NCBI RefSeq assembly: GCF_021442325.1
Contig: NZ_CP087879.1
Coordinates: 186,001 to 250,000, forward strand
DNA length: 64,000 nt
Origin: Agromyces marinus
GTDB lineage: Bacteria; Actinomycetota; Actinomycetes; Actinomycetales; Microbacteriaceae
Reading direction: 5' to 3'
The stretch's first letter is position 1; every line of letters starts with the position of its first letter. Shown one piece after another: positions 26,632 through 34,957 of the stretch. The notes under the pieces were generated by a model that made no database searches, was not told the DNA's origin, and worked only from the letters and a program-made list of their open reading frames with translations. A program made the position numbers and the translations under genes.

Positions 26632-27486
26632 TCACCGGTATCCGGGCAGGATCGCCAGCGATCCGTCGGCGCCGAGACGGACGCCGCGTCCATCCATTCC
26701 CAGGACGAGCCCGGCGCCCGGGAACATGCCGTCGTTCGTGCACGTTCCGCCTGCACTCGTCGTGTCGAAGCGCATGGCCAGGCACAGGTCGCCCTCGGCG
26801 GTGAGCAGGACGTGGACGGCGGACGACTCGTCCCACGCCACCAGGAGCCGAGGACTGTCGGGCACGATCTCGAGGTGCGAGAAGAGCTCCCGGTCGATAT
26901 CGAGGTCTGCATCCGTCGGCGCACGATCGAACAGCCGGAACACCTGCGTCCGGCCGACCGGGACGTCGCCGCCGTCCGCGCCGGGCGCGGGCTCGGTCTC
27001 GGTCTCGGTCTCGTCGAGGTCGAACGTGATGGAGGAGTCCCGATCGTCGGGCCCGGGCGCCGGCTCCGCCAGGTTCGTCGCAGCCACCCAGCCGGCCGCG
27101 AAGCCGATCGCGAGCGCCATCGCGGAGGCGAGGCCCGCGACGCGGAGCACGGTGGCGGCGCGAGCGGATGCCGCCTCGGGCCGGGTCTCGTCGTCGAGCC
27201 CGGTCAGGAGCTCGTCGAGGCCTCCCGTCGCCGCCTCCCGCGCCGCGCCCCGCTCGGCGACGGCCACGGCGGCGCCCGATCCGGCGCGCGCCGCGCTGGT
27301 GGCGGTGCCCGTGGTGCCCGTGGCGGTGGTGCCGGTGGTGCCGGCGGTGCCGCTCCCGCCGCTGGTGCCGCTCCGGCCGCGGCGCAGGTCCTCGAGTTCC
27401 GCGGCCGCACGAGCGCGTTCGATGTCGCCGGTGCCCGCGCCGTACGCGAGGCGCTGCAGGGCGGCGATGCGGTCGGCGTCGGGCAT
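26632..27486 (-). CDS. Single-pass membrane protein, unknown function
   Basis: 284 residues. An N-terminal helix (ALQRLAYGAGTGDIERARAA), a Gly/Thr-rich low-complexity stretch (about 38-63), one membrane segment at about 113-137, and an extracytoplasmic acidic domain ending ADGSLAILPGYR. The outer domain has two cysteines that could form a disulfide (near DLCLAMRF and GGTCTNDG). I do not recognise a family, although actinobacterial relatives with this layout exist. GAGGAG precedes the ATG at 27486. Its upstream side is the 827-bp repeat region. Confidence 0.75.
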   Translation of the reverse strand: MPDADRIAALQRLAYGAGTGDIERARAAAELEDLRRGRSGTSGGSGTAGTTGTTATGTTGTATSAARAGSGAAVAVAERGAAREAATGGLDELLTGLDDETRPEAASARAATVLRVAGLASAMALAIGFAAGWVAATNLAEPAPGPDDRDSSITFDLDETETETEPAPGADGGDVPVGRTQVFRLFDRAPTDADLDIDRELFSHLEIVPDSPRLLVAWDESSAVHVLLTAEGDLCLAMRFDTTSAGGTCTNDGMFPGAGLVLGMDGRGVRLGADGSLAILPGYR

Positions 27487-27616
27487 GCGGCTCCTCGTTC
27501 GGCCGGCACTCGGCCGGGCTCGGCTCAGGATGTCGCATGCGCGCCACCCACGGCAAGCACCGCGGCCCGCTGCCGGCCGCGCCGTGCCGCCCGACTGCCG
27601 CCCGCCGCCGCGCGCT

Positions 27617-27698
27617 GCGCGCCGCCCCCGCCCCCCGCCCCCGCTCGCGCCGCCGCGCGCGCGCGCCGCCCCCGCCCCCCCCGCCCCCGCTCGCGCCG
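27617..27698. repeat. C-rich tandem duplication
   Basis: A 36-bp unit (27617-27652) recurs at 27661-27698 with two extra Cs in its longest C-run. Core GCCGCCCCCGCCCCCC. On the minus strand it is a G-run array. Confidence 0.7.
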
Positions 27699-27717
27699 AC
27701 CGCGATGCCCCGTGCCC

Positions 27718-27806
27718 GAGCACCCTTCGCGGCCGCGGTCCGCCGAGTGGGTGCCATGTGCACCGCTTGCCGGGTCCGAGCGGTGCAGATGGCACCCTCT
27801 CGTGGG
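27718..27806 (+). repeat. 89-bp hairpin unit, copy 1
   Basis: Contains a 19-bp inverted repeat (27749-27767 with 27779-27797, one mismatch, 11-nt loop; stem core TGCACCGCT). It repeats at 27875-27963 with two mismatches. Confidence 0.9.
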
Positions 27807-27866
27807 CGTGGGCGTGGGCGTGGGCGTGGGCGTGGGCGTGGGCGTGGGCGTGGGCGTGGGCGTGGG
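27801..27866 (+). repeat. (CGTGGG)11 microsatellite
   Basis: Eleven perfect CGTGGG units. They start in the last bases of hairpin unit 1. GGG tracts separated by three bases fit a G-quadruplex-forming strand. Confidence 0.95.
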
Positions 27867-27874
27867 CGCCCGCG

Positions 27875-27963
27875 GAGCACCCTTCGTCGCCGCGGTCCGC
27901 CGAGTGGGTGCCATGTGCACCGCTTGCCGGGTCCGAGCGGTGCAGATGGCACCCTCTCGTGGG
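27875..27963 (+). repeat. 89-bp hairpin unit, copy 2
   Basis: Second copy of the unit at 27718-27806, offset 157 bp. Hairpin arms 27906-27924 and 27936-27954. Confidence 0.9.
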
Positions 27964-28027
27964 GAGTGGGGAGTGGGGAGTGGGGAGTGGGGAGTGGGGA
28001 GTGGGGAGTGGGGAGTGGGGAGTGGGG
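27959..28027 (+). repeat. (GTGGGGA)9 microsatellite
   Basis: Nine perfect GTGGGGA units plus a partial one, starting in the last bases of hairpin unit 2. GGGG tracts are separated by three bases. Confidence 0.95.
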
Positions 28028-28313
28028 TGCGCGTGAATCGTGCGCGCGGTTGGCGCGGATCGACGGCGGAAACGAGCGGATGCGGCATCCGTCGCCCCTG
28101 ATGCGTTGCGCGAACGGTGCGAACGCGCACGAATCGTGTGCGCCATGCCGAGAAGCGCCGCGCTCCGAGGATCACACTGGAAGTGGCGTCTCGGCGGCGG
28201 TGAGATCCGAACACCGTCGTCGAGGCTCGGAAGAGCGACCTGGTCCGCCGACACCCCACCGGCCGTGTCCGGCGGCGAGCCGCCGCGCCCGGCCTCCAGC
28301 ACCGAGGAGTGAG

Positions 28314-29207
28314 ATGTCGACCACGACCGAGACCCAGAGCACCGAGACCCAGACCGCGACCGCCGCGACCGCGACCGGCCGCTCGGCACCCGAGCGGACC
28401 CCGACGAAGAAGACCGTGCTGATGTGCCGCCCCGATCACTTCACCGTCGTCTACCAGATCAACCCGTGGATGGATCCGGCCAAGCCGACCGACACGGCGC
28501 TCGCCGTGGCTCAGTGGCAGACGCTGCACGACACCTACGTCGGCCTCGGCTTCGACGTGCGCCTCATCGACCCCGTCGAGGGCCTGCCCGACATGGTCTA
28601 CGCCGCGAACGGCGGCACGGTCATCGACGGCATCGCGTACGGCGCGAAGTTCACGCACGAGCAGCGCGCGGCGGAGGGCCCGGCCTACATGGAGTGGTTC
28701 GGGGCGAACGGCTTCGACGTGCACGAGCCGGTCGAGACGAACGAGGGCGAGGGGGACTTCCTGCTCGTCGGGGACGTGGTCCTCGCGGGGACCGGATTCC
28801 GAAGCGACGCGTCGAGCCATGAGGAACTCGCCCGGGTCATCGGCCGCGAGATCATCACGCTGACCCTCGTCAACCCGAGCTTCTACCACCTCGACACGGC
28901 GATCGCCGTGCTCGACTCCCGCCCGGGGCAGGAGCACATCGCGTACCTGCCGAGTGCGTTCGACGGGCCCTCGCTCGAGATCCTGCGCGAGCGCTACCCC
29001 GACGCGATCCTCGTCTCCGAGGAGGATGCCGCGGTGCTCGGCCTGAACTCGTTCAGCGACGGCAGGAATGTGGTCATCGCGGCCCGCGCGACGGGGTTCG
29101 AGGCGCAACTGGTCGAAGCCGGGTACCGCCCGATCGGCGTCGACCTGTCCGAGCTGCTGCTCGGCGGGGGCGGCGTGAAGTGCTGCACCCTCGAGCTTCG
29201 GCGCTGA
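28314..29207 (+). CDS. ddaH: Dimethylarginine dimethylaminohydrolase (dimethylargininase)-like protein
   Basis: 297 residues, pentein fold. After a Thr/Ala-rich 30-residue tail come VLMCRPDHFTVVYQINPWMD, LPDMVYAANGGTVIDG, FYHLDTAIAVL with the catalytic histidine, and GGGGVKCCTLELRR with the nucleophilic cysteine (290 or 291). The KCCT-LEL ending is typical of bacterial and animal DDAH, which release dimethylamine from methylated arginine. A related guanidino-modifying activity is possible. GAGGAG precedes the ATG at 28314, and the longer upstream frame reads through the repeats and is rejected. It is the second arginine-type hydrolase in 11 kb, after arcA. Confidence 0.85.
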   Translation: MSTTTETQSTETQTATAATATGRSAPERTPTKKTVLMCRPDHFTVVYQINPWMDPAKPTDTALAVAQWQTLHDTYVGLGFDVRLIDPVEGLPDMVYAANGGTVIDGIAYGAKFTHEQRAAEGPAYMEWFGANGFDVHEPVETNEGEGDFLLVGDVVLAGTGFRSDASSHEELARVIGREIITLTLVNPSFYHLDTAIAVLDSRPGQEHIAYLPSAFDGPSLEILRERYPDAILVSEEDAAVLGLNSFSDGRNVVIAARATGFEAQLVEAGYRPIGVDLSELLLGGGGVKCCTLELRR

Positions 29208-29237
29208 GTCGCCGAGTCGCCGAGTCGCCGAGTCGCG
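29206..29237 (+). repeat. GAGTCGCC octamer repeat at the ddaH stop
   Basis: Four tandem units (the fourth ends GCG). The first overlaps the TGA stop codon. Confidence 0.85.
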
Positions 29238-29273
29238 AGCCGGAGCCCCCGTGCCGCCCGCGCATGCCGGGTG

Positions 29274-29279
29274 TAGTCT
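29274..29279 (+). promoter_or_regulatory. -10-like box of the peptide transporter gene
   Basis: TAGTCT lies 6 nt before the ATG at 29286. Confidence 0.5.
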
Positions 29280-29285
29280 CGCGCC

Positions 29286-30830
29286 ATGCAGCACGATGAC
29301 CGTCCTGCGGGGGAACACGACGAGTCGGTCGCCGAGGCCGGAGCGACGGCCGGGCTGACCGCGCCCACCATCGAATCCGGTCGCGGCGATGCGCGGCGCG
29401 ACCACGGGTTCTTCGGGCAACCGCGAGCGCTCGCGCACATCTTCGGCGTCGAGATGTGGGAGCGGTTCAGCTTCTACGGCATGCAGTCCATCCTGCTGCT
29501 GTACATGTACTTCTCCGTGTCCGAGGGCGGCCTCGGCATGGAGCAGAGCACCGCGGCCGGCATCGTCGGCGCCTACGGCGGGGCCGTGTACCTGTCGACG
29601 ATCCTCGGCGCGTGGATCGCCGACCGGATCCTCGGCAGCGAGCGGGTGCTGTTCATCTCGGCGATCGTGATCATGGCGGGCCACATCGCGCTGGCCGTGC
29701 TTCCTGGGTTCGTCGGCCTGGGCGTCGGCCTGGTGCTGGTCGCGTTCGGGTCGGGCGGTCTCAAGGCGAACGCGACGAGCGTCGTCGGCACGCTGTACAC
29801 GCGCGACGACCCGCGACGCGACGCGGGCTTCTCGATCTTCTACCTGGGCATCAACCTCGGTGCCTTCCTCGGGCCGCTGCTCACGGGCCTGCTGCAGTCG
29901 ACGGTCGGGTTCCACTGGGGGTTCGCGGCTGCGGCGATCGGCATGGCGATCGGACTCGTCCAGTACTCGTTCGGCAGGCGGGGCCTGCCGCCCGAGGCAT
30001 CCGCCGTACCCAACCCGCTGCCCCGCGACCGGACCGCGCTCGTCATCGGCATCGCGGTGGCCTCGGTGCTGCTCATCGCCGCGCTCGTGCTGACCGGCCT
30101 CGTGACCGCGGAGAACCTCGTCACGTGGGTCATCGGCGGCACCGTCGTGGCCGCGGTCGCGTACTTCGTGGTCATCCTCGGCAGCAGGGCCGTCACGAAG
30201 GTCGAACGCAGTCGCGTCATCGGCTTCATCCCGCTGTTCATCGCGAGCGTCGCGTTCTGGTCGCTGTACCAGCAGCAGTTCACGGTGCTCACGATCTACT
30301 CCGACGAGCAGCTCGACCGGAACCTGTTCGGCTGGGAGATGCCGATCTCGTGGGTGCAGTCGATCAACCCGGTGTTCATCATCATCCTGTCGGGCGTGTT
30401 CGCCGCGATCTGGACCAGGATGGGCTCGCGGCAGCCGTCGACGCCGGTGAAGTTCGCGCTCGGCACGATCATCATGGGCGTGGCGTTCCTGCTGTTCCTG
30501 CCGTTCGCGGGCGGCGGGCCGAGCTCGACCCCGCTCCTGGCGATGGTCGGCATCCTGTTCGTCTTCACGGTCGCCGAGCTCCTGCTGTCGCCGGTCGGCC
30601 TCTCGGTGGCGACGAAGCTCGCGCCCGAGCGGTTCCACACCCAGATGGTCGCGCTGTTCTTCCTCTCGGTGGCCCTGGGCACGGCGATCGCGGGCCGGCT
30701 GGCCGAGCTCTACACCTCGGTTCCGGAGGCGGTCTACTTCAGCGTGCTTGGTGGCATCGCGATCGTGCTCGGCGCCGGTCTCGCGCTCGCGACGAAGCCC
30801 GTGCTGCGCCTCATGCAGGGCGTGCGCTGA
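29286..30830 (+). CDS. POT-family proton-coupled peptide transporter
   Basis: 514 residues, about 14 membrane helices. The family motifs are clear: EMWERFSFYGMQSIL in helix 1 (ExxERFxYY type), GAYGGAVYLSTILGAWIADR and FSIFYLGINLGAFLGPLLTG (PTR2 signature). It imports di- and tripeptides with protons across the cytoplasmic membrane. A 55-residue hydrophilic N-terminus precedes helix 1. Leaderless-type promoter upstream. Confidence 0.93.
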   Translation: MQHDDRPAGEHDESVAEAGATAGLTAPTIESGRGDARRDHGFFGQPRALAHIFGVEMWERFSFYGMQSILLLYMYFSVSEGGLGMEQSTAAGIVGAYGGAVYLSTILGAWIADRILGSERVLFISAIVIMAGHIALAVLPGFVGLGVGLVLVAFGSGGLKANATSVVGTLYTRDDPRRDAGFSIFYLGINLGAFLGPLLTGLLQSTVGFHWGFAAAAIGMAIGLVQYSFGRRGLPPEASAVPNPLPRDRTALVIGIAVASVLLIAALVLTGLVTAENLVTWVIGGTVVAAVAYFVVILGSRAVTKVERSRVIGFIPLFIASVAFWSLYQQQFTVLTIYSDEQLDRNLFGWEMPISWVQSINPVFIIILSGVFAAIWTRMGSRQPSTPVKFALGTIIMGVAFLLFLPFAGGGPSSTPLLAMVGILFVFTVAELLLSPVGLSVATKLAPERFHTQMVALFFLSVALGTAIAGRLAELYTSVPEAVYFSVLGGIAIVLGAGLALATKPVLRLMQGVR

Positions 30831-30863
30831 CGGCGGCGTCCCGGGCTCGCAGCGTTCGACGGG

Positions 30864-30869
30864 TACGAT
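30864..30869 (+). promoter_or_regulatory. -10-like box of the mannosyltransferase gene
   Basis: TACGAT lies 6 nt before the ATG at 30876. Confidence 0.5.
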
Positions 30870-30875
30870 GCCCTG

Positions 30876-31682
30876 ATGTCTGCGCGTGATGAGGGGCTTG
30901 CGAGCGGTGCGCTCGTGGTGATCCCCACGTACGACGAGCGCGAGAACCTCGGCCCGATCATCGCGCGGGTCCGTGCGGCGCTGCCCGCGGCATCCGTGCT
31001 CGTCGTCGATGACGGATCGCCGGACGGGACGGGCGCGCTCGCCGATGAGATCGCGGCGGCGGATGCCGCGGTGCGGGTGCTGCACCGCACCGGCAAGGCC
31101 GGGCTCGGCGCCGCCTACCTGGCGGCGTTCGATCGCGCGCTCGCGGACGGGTTCGATCCGGTGATCCAGCTCGACGCCGACGGGTCGCACGCGCCCGAGC
31201 AGCTTCCGGCGATGCTCGAAGCCCTCGAGGGGGCGGATGCCTCGGGGTGCACGCCGGACGTCGTCATCGGGTCGCGCTGGGTTGCGGGCGGGTCGATCGT
31301 GAACTGGCCGCGGCGGCGCGTCTGGCTGTCGAAGGCGGGCAGTTCGTACTCGCGGTGGATGCTGGGGCTTCCGGTGCGGGATGCGACGGCGGGGTTCCGG
31401 GTGTACCGGGCCCGCGCGTTGCGCGCGCTGCACCTGGAGGACGTGCACACGCGCGGGTACGGCTTCCAGGTCGACATGACGTGGCACGCCGTGTCAGCGG
31501 GACTGCGCGTCGTGGAGGTCCCTATCACGTTCGTCGAGCGCGAGCGGGGGCGGTCGAAGATGAGCGCGGGCATCGTGCTCGAGGCGATCTCGCGGGTGAC
31601 GGGCTGGGGGATCGCCCGGCGGGTGCGGGGGATGCGTCAGACGGATGCCGCGAGCACGGCCCGCAGGCGGTCGCGGGCCTGA
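30876..31682 (+). CDS. Polyprenol-monophosphomannose synthase (GT2)
   Basis: 268 residues. GT2 domain of the dolichyl-phosphate mannosyltransferase type: VVIPTYDERENLGPIIARVR, VLVVDDGSPDGTGALADEIA, IQLDADGSHAPEQLPAM (DAD metal motif) and VERERGRSKMSAGIV. It transfers mannose from GDP-mannose to polyprenyl phosphate at the membrane, the donor for extracytoplasmic mannosylation of lipoglycans and proteins. It lacks the apolipoprotein N-acyltransferase part seen fused in mycobacterial Ppm1. Its last 46 bp overlap the convergent ROK gene. Confidence 0.9.
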   Translation: MSARDEGLASGALVVIPTYDERENLGPIIARVRAALPAASVLVVDDGSPDGTGALADEIAAADAAVRVLHRTGKAGLGAAYLAAFDRALADGFDPVIQLDADGSHAPEQLPAMLEALEGADASGCTPDVVIGSRWVAGGSIVNWPRRRVWLSKAGSSYSRWMLGLPVRDATAGFRVYRARALRALHLEDVHTRGYGFQVDMTWHAVSAGLRVVEVPITFVERERGRSKMSAGIVLEAISRVTGWGIARRVRGMRQTDAASTARRRSRA

Positions 31683-32881
31683 GCACGCGCGCCGGCGTAC
31701 CCGTCGGGGTCGCCGGGGCGGGCGGTGGTGAACGCGGGCAGGCCGTCGAGTGCGCCGCCGCCGATGGTGGGCCGGTTGTCGCGGAACGACGCTTCGATGT
31801 CGGCGGCGAACGGCCCCCACCAGCCTCCGACGACGACGACGTCGGGGTCGAGCGTGGGGATGACGGCCTGCAGGGTGCGGCCGATCCAGTGCGCGGCATC
31901 CAACCACGCCCAGCGGGCGCGGTCCTCAGCGGCGACGATGCGTTCGGCGAGCTCCGCGATCGCCGCCCGGCGGCCGTAGACGTGCGCGAAGTCGTCGAGT
32001 TCGGCGCGTGCGAGCACGATCGCGGGTGCGGCGACGGTGGCGAGGCATCCGCGTTGCCCGCACGCGCAGCGCACCCCGTCGGGCACGATCGGCACGTGCC
32101 CGAAGGTGCCGGCCAGTCCGTGCGCTCCCTGGTAGGGGATGCCGCGGATCACGATCGACGCGGAGACCTGGGTGTCGCCGGAGAGGTGCAGCAGCACGGA
32201 GTCGGGGTGCCCGGCGGCGTCGGTCGCGGCGCGGGCCGTCGCGGCGCTGCGCAGTCCGGCGGGGGCGATGAGGTCGGCTTCGATCCGGGCGAACGGCTGG
32301 GATCGCGCGCGGAGCGCGGCGAGCACGTCGATCGGTTCGAGGCCGAGCGCGGCGTCGCCGAGTGCGAGTTCGGGTGCGCCGACAACGGCGCCCTGGACGA
32401 TGATGGTGGCGTCGGCGAGGGGGCGGCCGTCGCGTTCTGCCTGCTCGATGGCCCGGTCGACGACGAGTGCGAGGGCGTCGAGCGGTGCAGCGGATGCCGG
32501 CCGCCGGTCGTCGTCGACGATCGCGACGGGTTCCTCGTAGCGGGCGAGTTCGGTGCCGTCGAGGTCGGCGAGGGTCGCGGTGGCGTCGTCGCCGGCGACG
32601 CCCGCGGTGAGCAGCACGCGGTCGGCGGCCGCCAGGCGCAGTGCGCCGTGCCTGGAGTCGGCGGGGTGCCGTTCGCCGAGGACGCCGACCTCGAGCATGC
32701 GGGAGACGGTCGCTGCGACGGTCGTGCGGCCGAGTCCGGTGGCGCCGGCGAGTTCGGTCCGGGTGGCGTGGCCGTGGTCGATGAGGTGGTCGATGATCGC
32801 CGCGGCGTGGTCGGGTCGTCCGGGCGGACCGGCGACGGGCTCGGCGGGATGGTGGGCGGCGGTGGCGCCGGGCTGCGTCAT
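31637..32881 (-). CDS. ROK-family transcriptional repressor
   Basis: 414 residues. An N-terminal MarR-like winged helix (AAIIDHLIDHGHATRTELAG, LGRTTVAATVSRMLEVGVL) is followed by a sugar-kinase-like ROK domain with GTFGHVPIVPDGVRCACGQR and the zinc cysteines of CACGQRGCL. Such proteins repress sugar genes and release DNA on binding a sugar or sugar phosphate. The catalytic Asp of true kinases is not evident in GLAGTFGH. It diverges from the phosphorylase gene at 33111, whose cluster it may control. Confidence 0.88.
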   Translation of the reverse strand: MTQPGATAAHHPAEPVAGPPGRPDHAAAIIDHLIDHGHATRTELAGATGLGRTTVAATVSRMLEVGVLGERHPADSRHGALRLAAADRVLLTAGVAGDDATATLADLDGTELARYEEPVAIVDDDRRPASAAPLDALALVVDRAIEQAERDGRPLADATIIVQGAVVGAPELALGDAALGLEPIDVLAALRARSQPFARIEADLIAPAGLRSAATARAATDAAGHPDSVLLHLSGDTQVSASIVIRGIPYQGAHGLAGTFGHVPIVPDGVRCACGQRGCLATVAAPAIVLARAELDDFAHVYGRRAAIAELAERIVAAEDRARWAWLDAAHWIGRTLQAVIPTLDPDVVVVGGWWGPFAADIEASFRDNRPTIGGGALDGLPAFTTARPGDPDGYAGARAQARDRLRAVLAASV

Positions 32882-32918
32882 GCCGCCAGCATCCCGTGTC
32901 GCGGCCCTGCTCGAAAAG

Positions 32919-32936
32919 TGCCCCGTTCGGGGGGCA
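32919..32936. promoter_or_regulatory. Hairpin/candidate operator upstream of the ROK gene
   Basis: TGCCCC-GTTC-GGGGGGCA forms a short palindrome 37 bp upstream of the ROK start. Possible autoregulatory site. Confidence 0.35.
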
Positions 32937-33110
32937 TGCGGTCGTCGGGGTGCCTTCACGCCGCACCGGCGCGACCGCTGCCCCCTTGGGGCGCGCCGCG
33001 TCGAGGCGTACCCTCACCCGTACGCCCGCGTCCGCGTTCACGACGTCTGGACAGCGGATCGTAAGGAAGTCATCGTTCGGGGGGACCTGATGGCGGGGCA
33101 GGGTTGAGCC

Positions 33111-33902
33111 ATGGAGATGGTGGGGATCGTCGGGGGGACCGGTCTCGGCTCGCTGATCGAGGGCGAGGAGCGCGAGCACGCCACGCCGTACGGGCCGGTG
33201 CGCGTCACCCTCGGCCGGTTCGGCGGACGGCCGGTCGCGTTCCTCGCTCGCCACGGAGCCGCGCACACGGTCACGCCGCACCGCATCCCCGCTCGTGCGA
33301 ACCTCTGGGCGTTCGCCGACCTCGGGGTCCGCGCGATCGTGTCGACCGCGGCGGTGGGCTCGCTCCGCGCCGAGCACGCGCCGGAATCGTGGGCGATTCC
33401 CGACCAGCTGCTCGACCGGACGTACGGGCGGGCGGACACGTTCTACGACGGCGACCTCGTGCGGCACCTGCCGTTCGCGGACCCGTTCTGCCCCGTGCTG
33501 CGCCGCACGGCGATCTCGGCGGTCCCGGATGCCGCAGCGAGGGCATGCGTCGCCGTGATCCAGGGTCCGAGGTTCTCGACCCGGGCCGAGGCGGACGTGC
33601 TCCGAGGAGCGGGCGCCGACCTCGTCAACATGACGCTCTGCCCCGAGGTGGCACTCGCAGCCGAGCTCGGGATGGGTACGGTGACGCTGTGCCTGGTGAC
33701 CGACACCGACACCGGGCGCGACGAGGGCGACCCGGACGCGGTCACCGCCGACCTCGTGTTCCGGCGACTCGCGGACGCCCGCCCGCGCATGGCCGCGGCG
33801 CTCGAACGGATCGTCTCCGCCGTCCCGGCGGGGTATGCGCCGCGCCCCCTCATCGACGACGAGGCGATCGCGCACGTGCTCGCCCGGCCGGTGATGCGAT
33901 GA
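33111..33902 (+). CDS. MTAP/PNP-family nucleoside phosphorylase
   Basis: 263 residues. Resembles 5'-methylthioadenosine phosphorylase: VGIVGGTGLGSLIEGE (phosphate loop), FLARHGAAHTVTPHRIPARA, GVRAIVSTAAVGSLRAEHAP, VIQGPRFSTRAEADVLRGAG and LVNMTLCPEVALAAELGM. It would split a purine nucleoside to the base and a sugar 1-phosphate. The catalytic Asp region VTDTDTG is present. First gene of a coupled run (ATGA overlap with the next). In this setting it may feed a 5-modified ribose 1-phosphate to the sugar enzymes downstream, which is inference. Confidence 0.87.
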   Translation: MEMVGIVGGTGLGSLIEGEEREHATPYGPVRVTLGRFGGRPVAFLARHGAAHTVTPHRIPARANLWAFADLGVRAIVSTAAVGSLRAEHAPESWAIPDQLLDRTYGRADTFYDGDLVRHLPFADPFCPVLRRTAISAVPDAAARACVAVIQGPRFSTRAEADVLRGAGADLVNMTLCPEVALAAELGMGTVTLCLVTDTDTGRDEGDPDAVTADLVFRRLADARPRMAAALERIVSAVPAGYAPRPLIDDEAIAHVLARPVMR

Positions 33903-34957
33903 GGATCCTCGTCACGGGTGGGGCCGGATTCATCGGCGGCGAGATCGTGCGCGGCGCGCTCGCCCGGGGCGAGGCCGTGCGGGTGCTGGACTCGTGGCGG
34001 ACCGACGTGCACGCGGCATCCGCAGCCCTGCCCGACGGGGCCGAGGGCCTCCGAGGCGACGTGCGCGACGCGGACGCCCTCGATCGGGCGCTCGAGGGCG
34101 TCGATGTCGTCTGCCACCAGGCTGCGAAGGTCGGCCTCGGCGTCGACCTGCAGGACTCGCCCGACTACGCCTCCTCGAACGTGGTCGGCACCGCCGAGCT
34201 CATCGCGGCCATGGCCCGCGCCCGGGTCGGCCGCCTGGTGATCGCATCGTCGATGGTCGTGTACGGCGAGGGCGCGTACCGGGATGCCGCGGGAGCCCGC
34301 CGTCGCCCGGCGCCGCGCACCGAGGCCGACCTGGCCGCGGGGCGGTTCGACCCGCGCGACCCCGCGTCGGGGCATCCGCTCGTGCCGGACCTCGTCGACG
34401 AGGACGACGCGCTCGACCCGCGCAACGTGTACGCCCTCACGAAGCTCGCGCAGGAGCACCTCGCGGGCGCGTGGGCGCGCGCGACCGGCGGGCGGGCCGC
34501 GCTGCTGCGGTACCACAACGTCTACGGGCAGCGGATGCCGCGCGACACGCCCTACGCCGGCGTCGCGGCGATCTTCCGCTCGTCGCTCGCCGCGGGCGAG
34601 GCTCCGCGCGTGTTCGAGGACGGCGCGCAGCGCCGCGACTTCGTGCACGTGACGGATGTCGCCTCCGCCAACCTCGCGGCCGCCGACCGGCTCGCGGCGC
34701 TTCCCGACGGGTCGGCCCGGGCGTACAACATCGGATCCGGTGCCGTCACGACGGTCGGGCAGATCGCCGCGGGGCTCGCGCGCGCGATGCGCGGACCGGA
34801 CCCGATCGTCACGGGGGAGTACCGGCTCGGCGACGTGCGGCACATCACCGCGTCATCCGCTCGTGCCAGGGCCGAGCTCGCCTGGACGCCGCGGATCCCG
34901 CTCGAGACCGGGCTCGCGGAGTTCGCCGCCGCGCAGCCCGCGGGGGCGAACCCGTGA
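33899..34957 (+). CDS. NAD-dependent sugar epimerase/dehydratase
   Basis: 352 residues, extended SDR. ILVTGGAGFIGGEIVRGAL binds NAD, ASSMVVYGEG and NVYALTKLAQEHL (YxxxK) hold the catalytic residues, and RRDFVHVTDVASANLAAADR is the sugar-nucleotide-binding region. It acts on a nucleotide sugar that cannot be named. Coupled by ATGA to the phosphorylase gene and by GTGA to the glycosyltransferase gene. Confidence 0.88.
   Translation: MRILVTGGAGFIGGEIVRGALARGEAVRVLDSWRTDVHAASAALPDGAEGLRGDVRDADALDRALEGVDVVCHQAAKVGLGVDLQDSPDYASSNVVGTAELIAAMARARVGRLVIASSMVVYGEGAYRDAAGARRRPAPRTEADLAAGRFDPRDPASGHPLVPDLVDEDDALDPRNVYALTKLAQEHLAGAWARATGGRAALLRYHNVYGQRMPRDTPYAGVAAIFRSSLAAGEAPRVFEDGAQRRDFVHVTDVASANLAAADRLAALPDGSARAYNIGSGAVTTVGQIAAGLARAMRGPDPIVTGEYRLGDVRHITASSARARAELAWTPRIPLETGLAEFAAAQPAGANP

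Larger units (their letters stand above)
27487..28313. other. 827-bp repeat-rich intergenic region
   Basis: No gene is supported here. It holds a C-rich duplicated unit (27617-27698), two copies of an 89-bp hairpin unit (27718-27806, 27875-27963), each followed by a different G-rich microsatellite, and then about 290 bp of ordinary sequence leading to the dimethylargininase-like gene. That last part includes near-repeats of GAATCGTGCGCG at about 28036 and 28131. Confidence 0.85.

Noticed and set aside
27801-28027. Regular repeats as a CRISPR array
   Set aside because: Units are 6-7 bp without spacers and no cas genes are present. They are microsatellites.
27168-28313. N-terminal extension of the dimethylargininase-like gene through the repeats
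   Set aside because: The extension is low-complexity Arg/Gly sequence. A GAGGAG site precedes the ATG at 28314, giving the normal family length.
27525-31487. A 1320-codon open frame on the minus strand
   Set aside because: It is antisense to the dimethylargininase-like, POT and mannosyltransferase genes and reads through the repeats. Its composition is Arg/Asp-rich nonsense caused by high GC, and no domain is seen.
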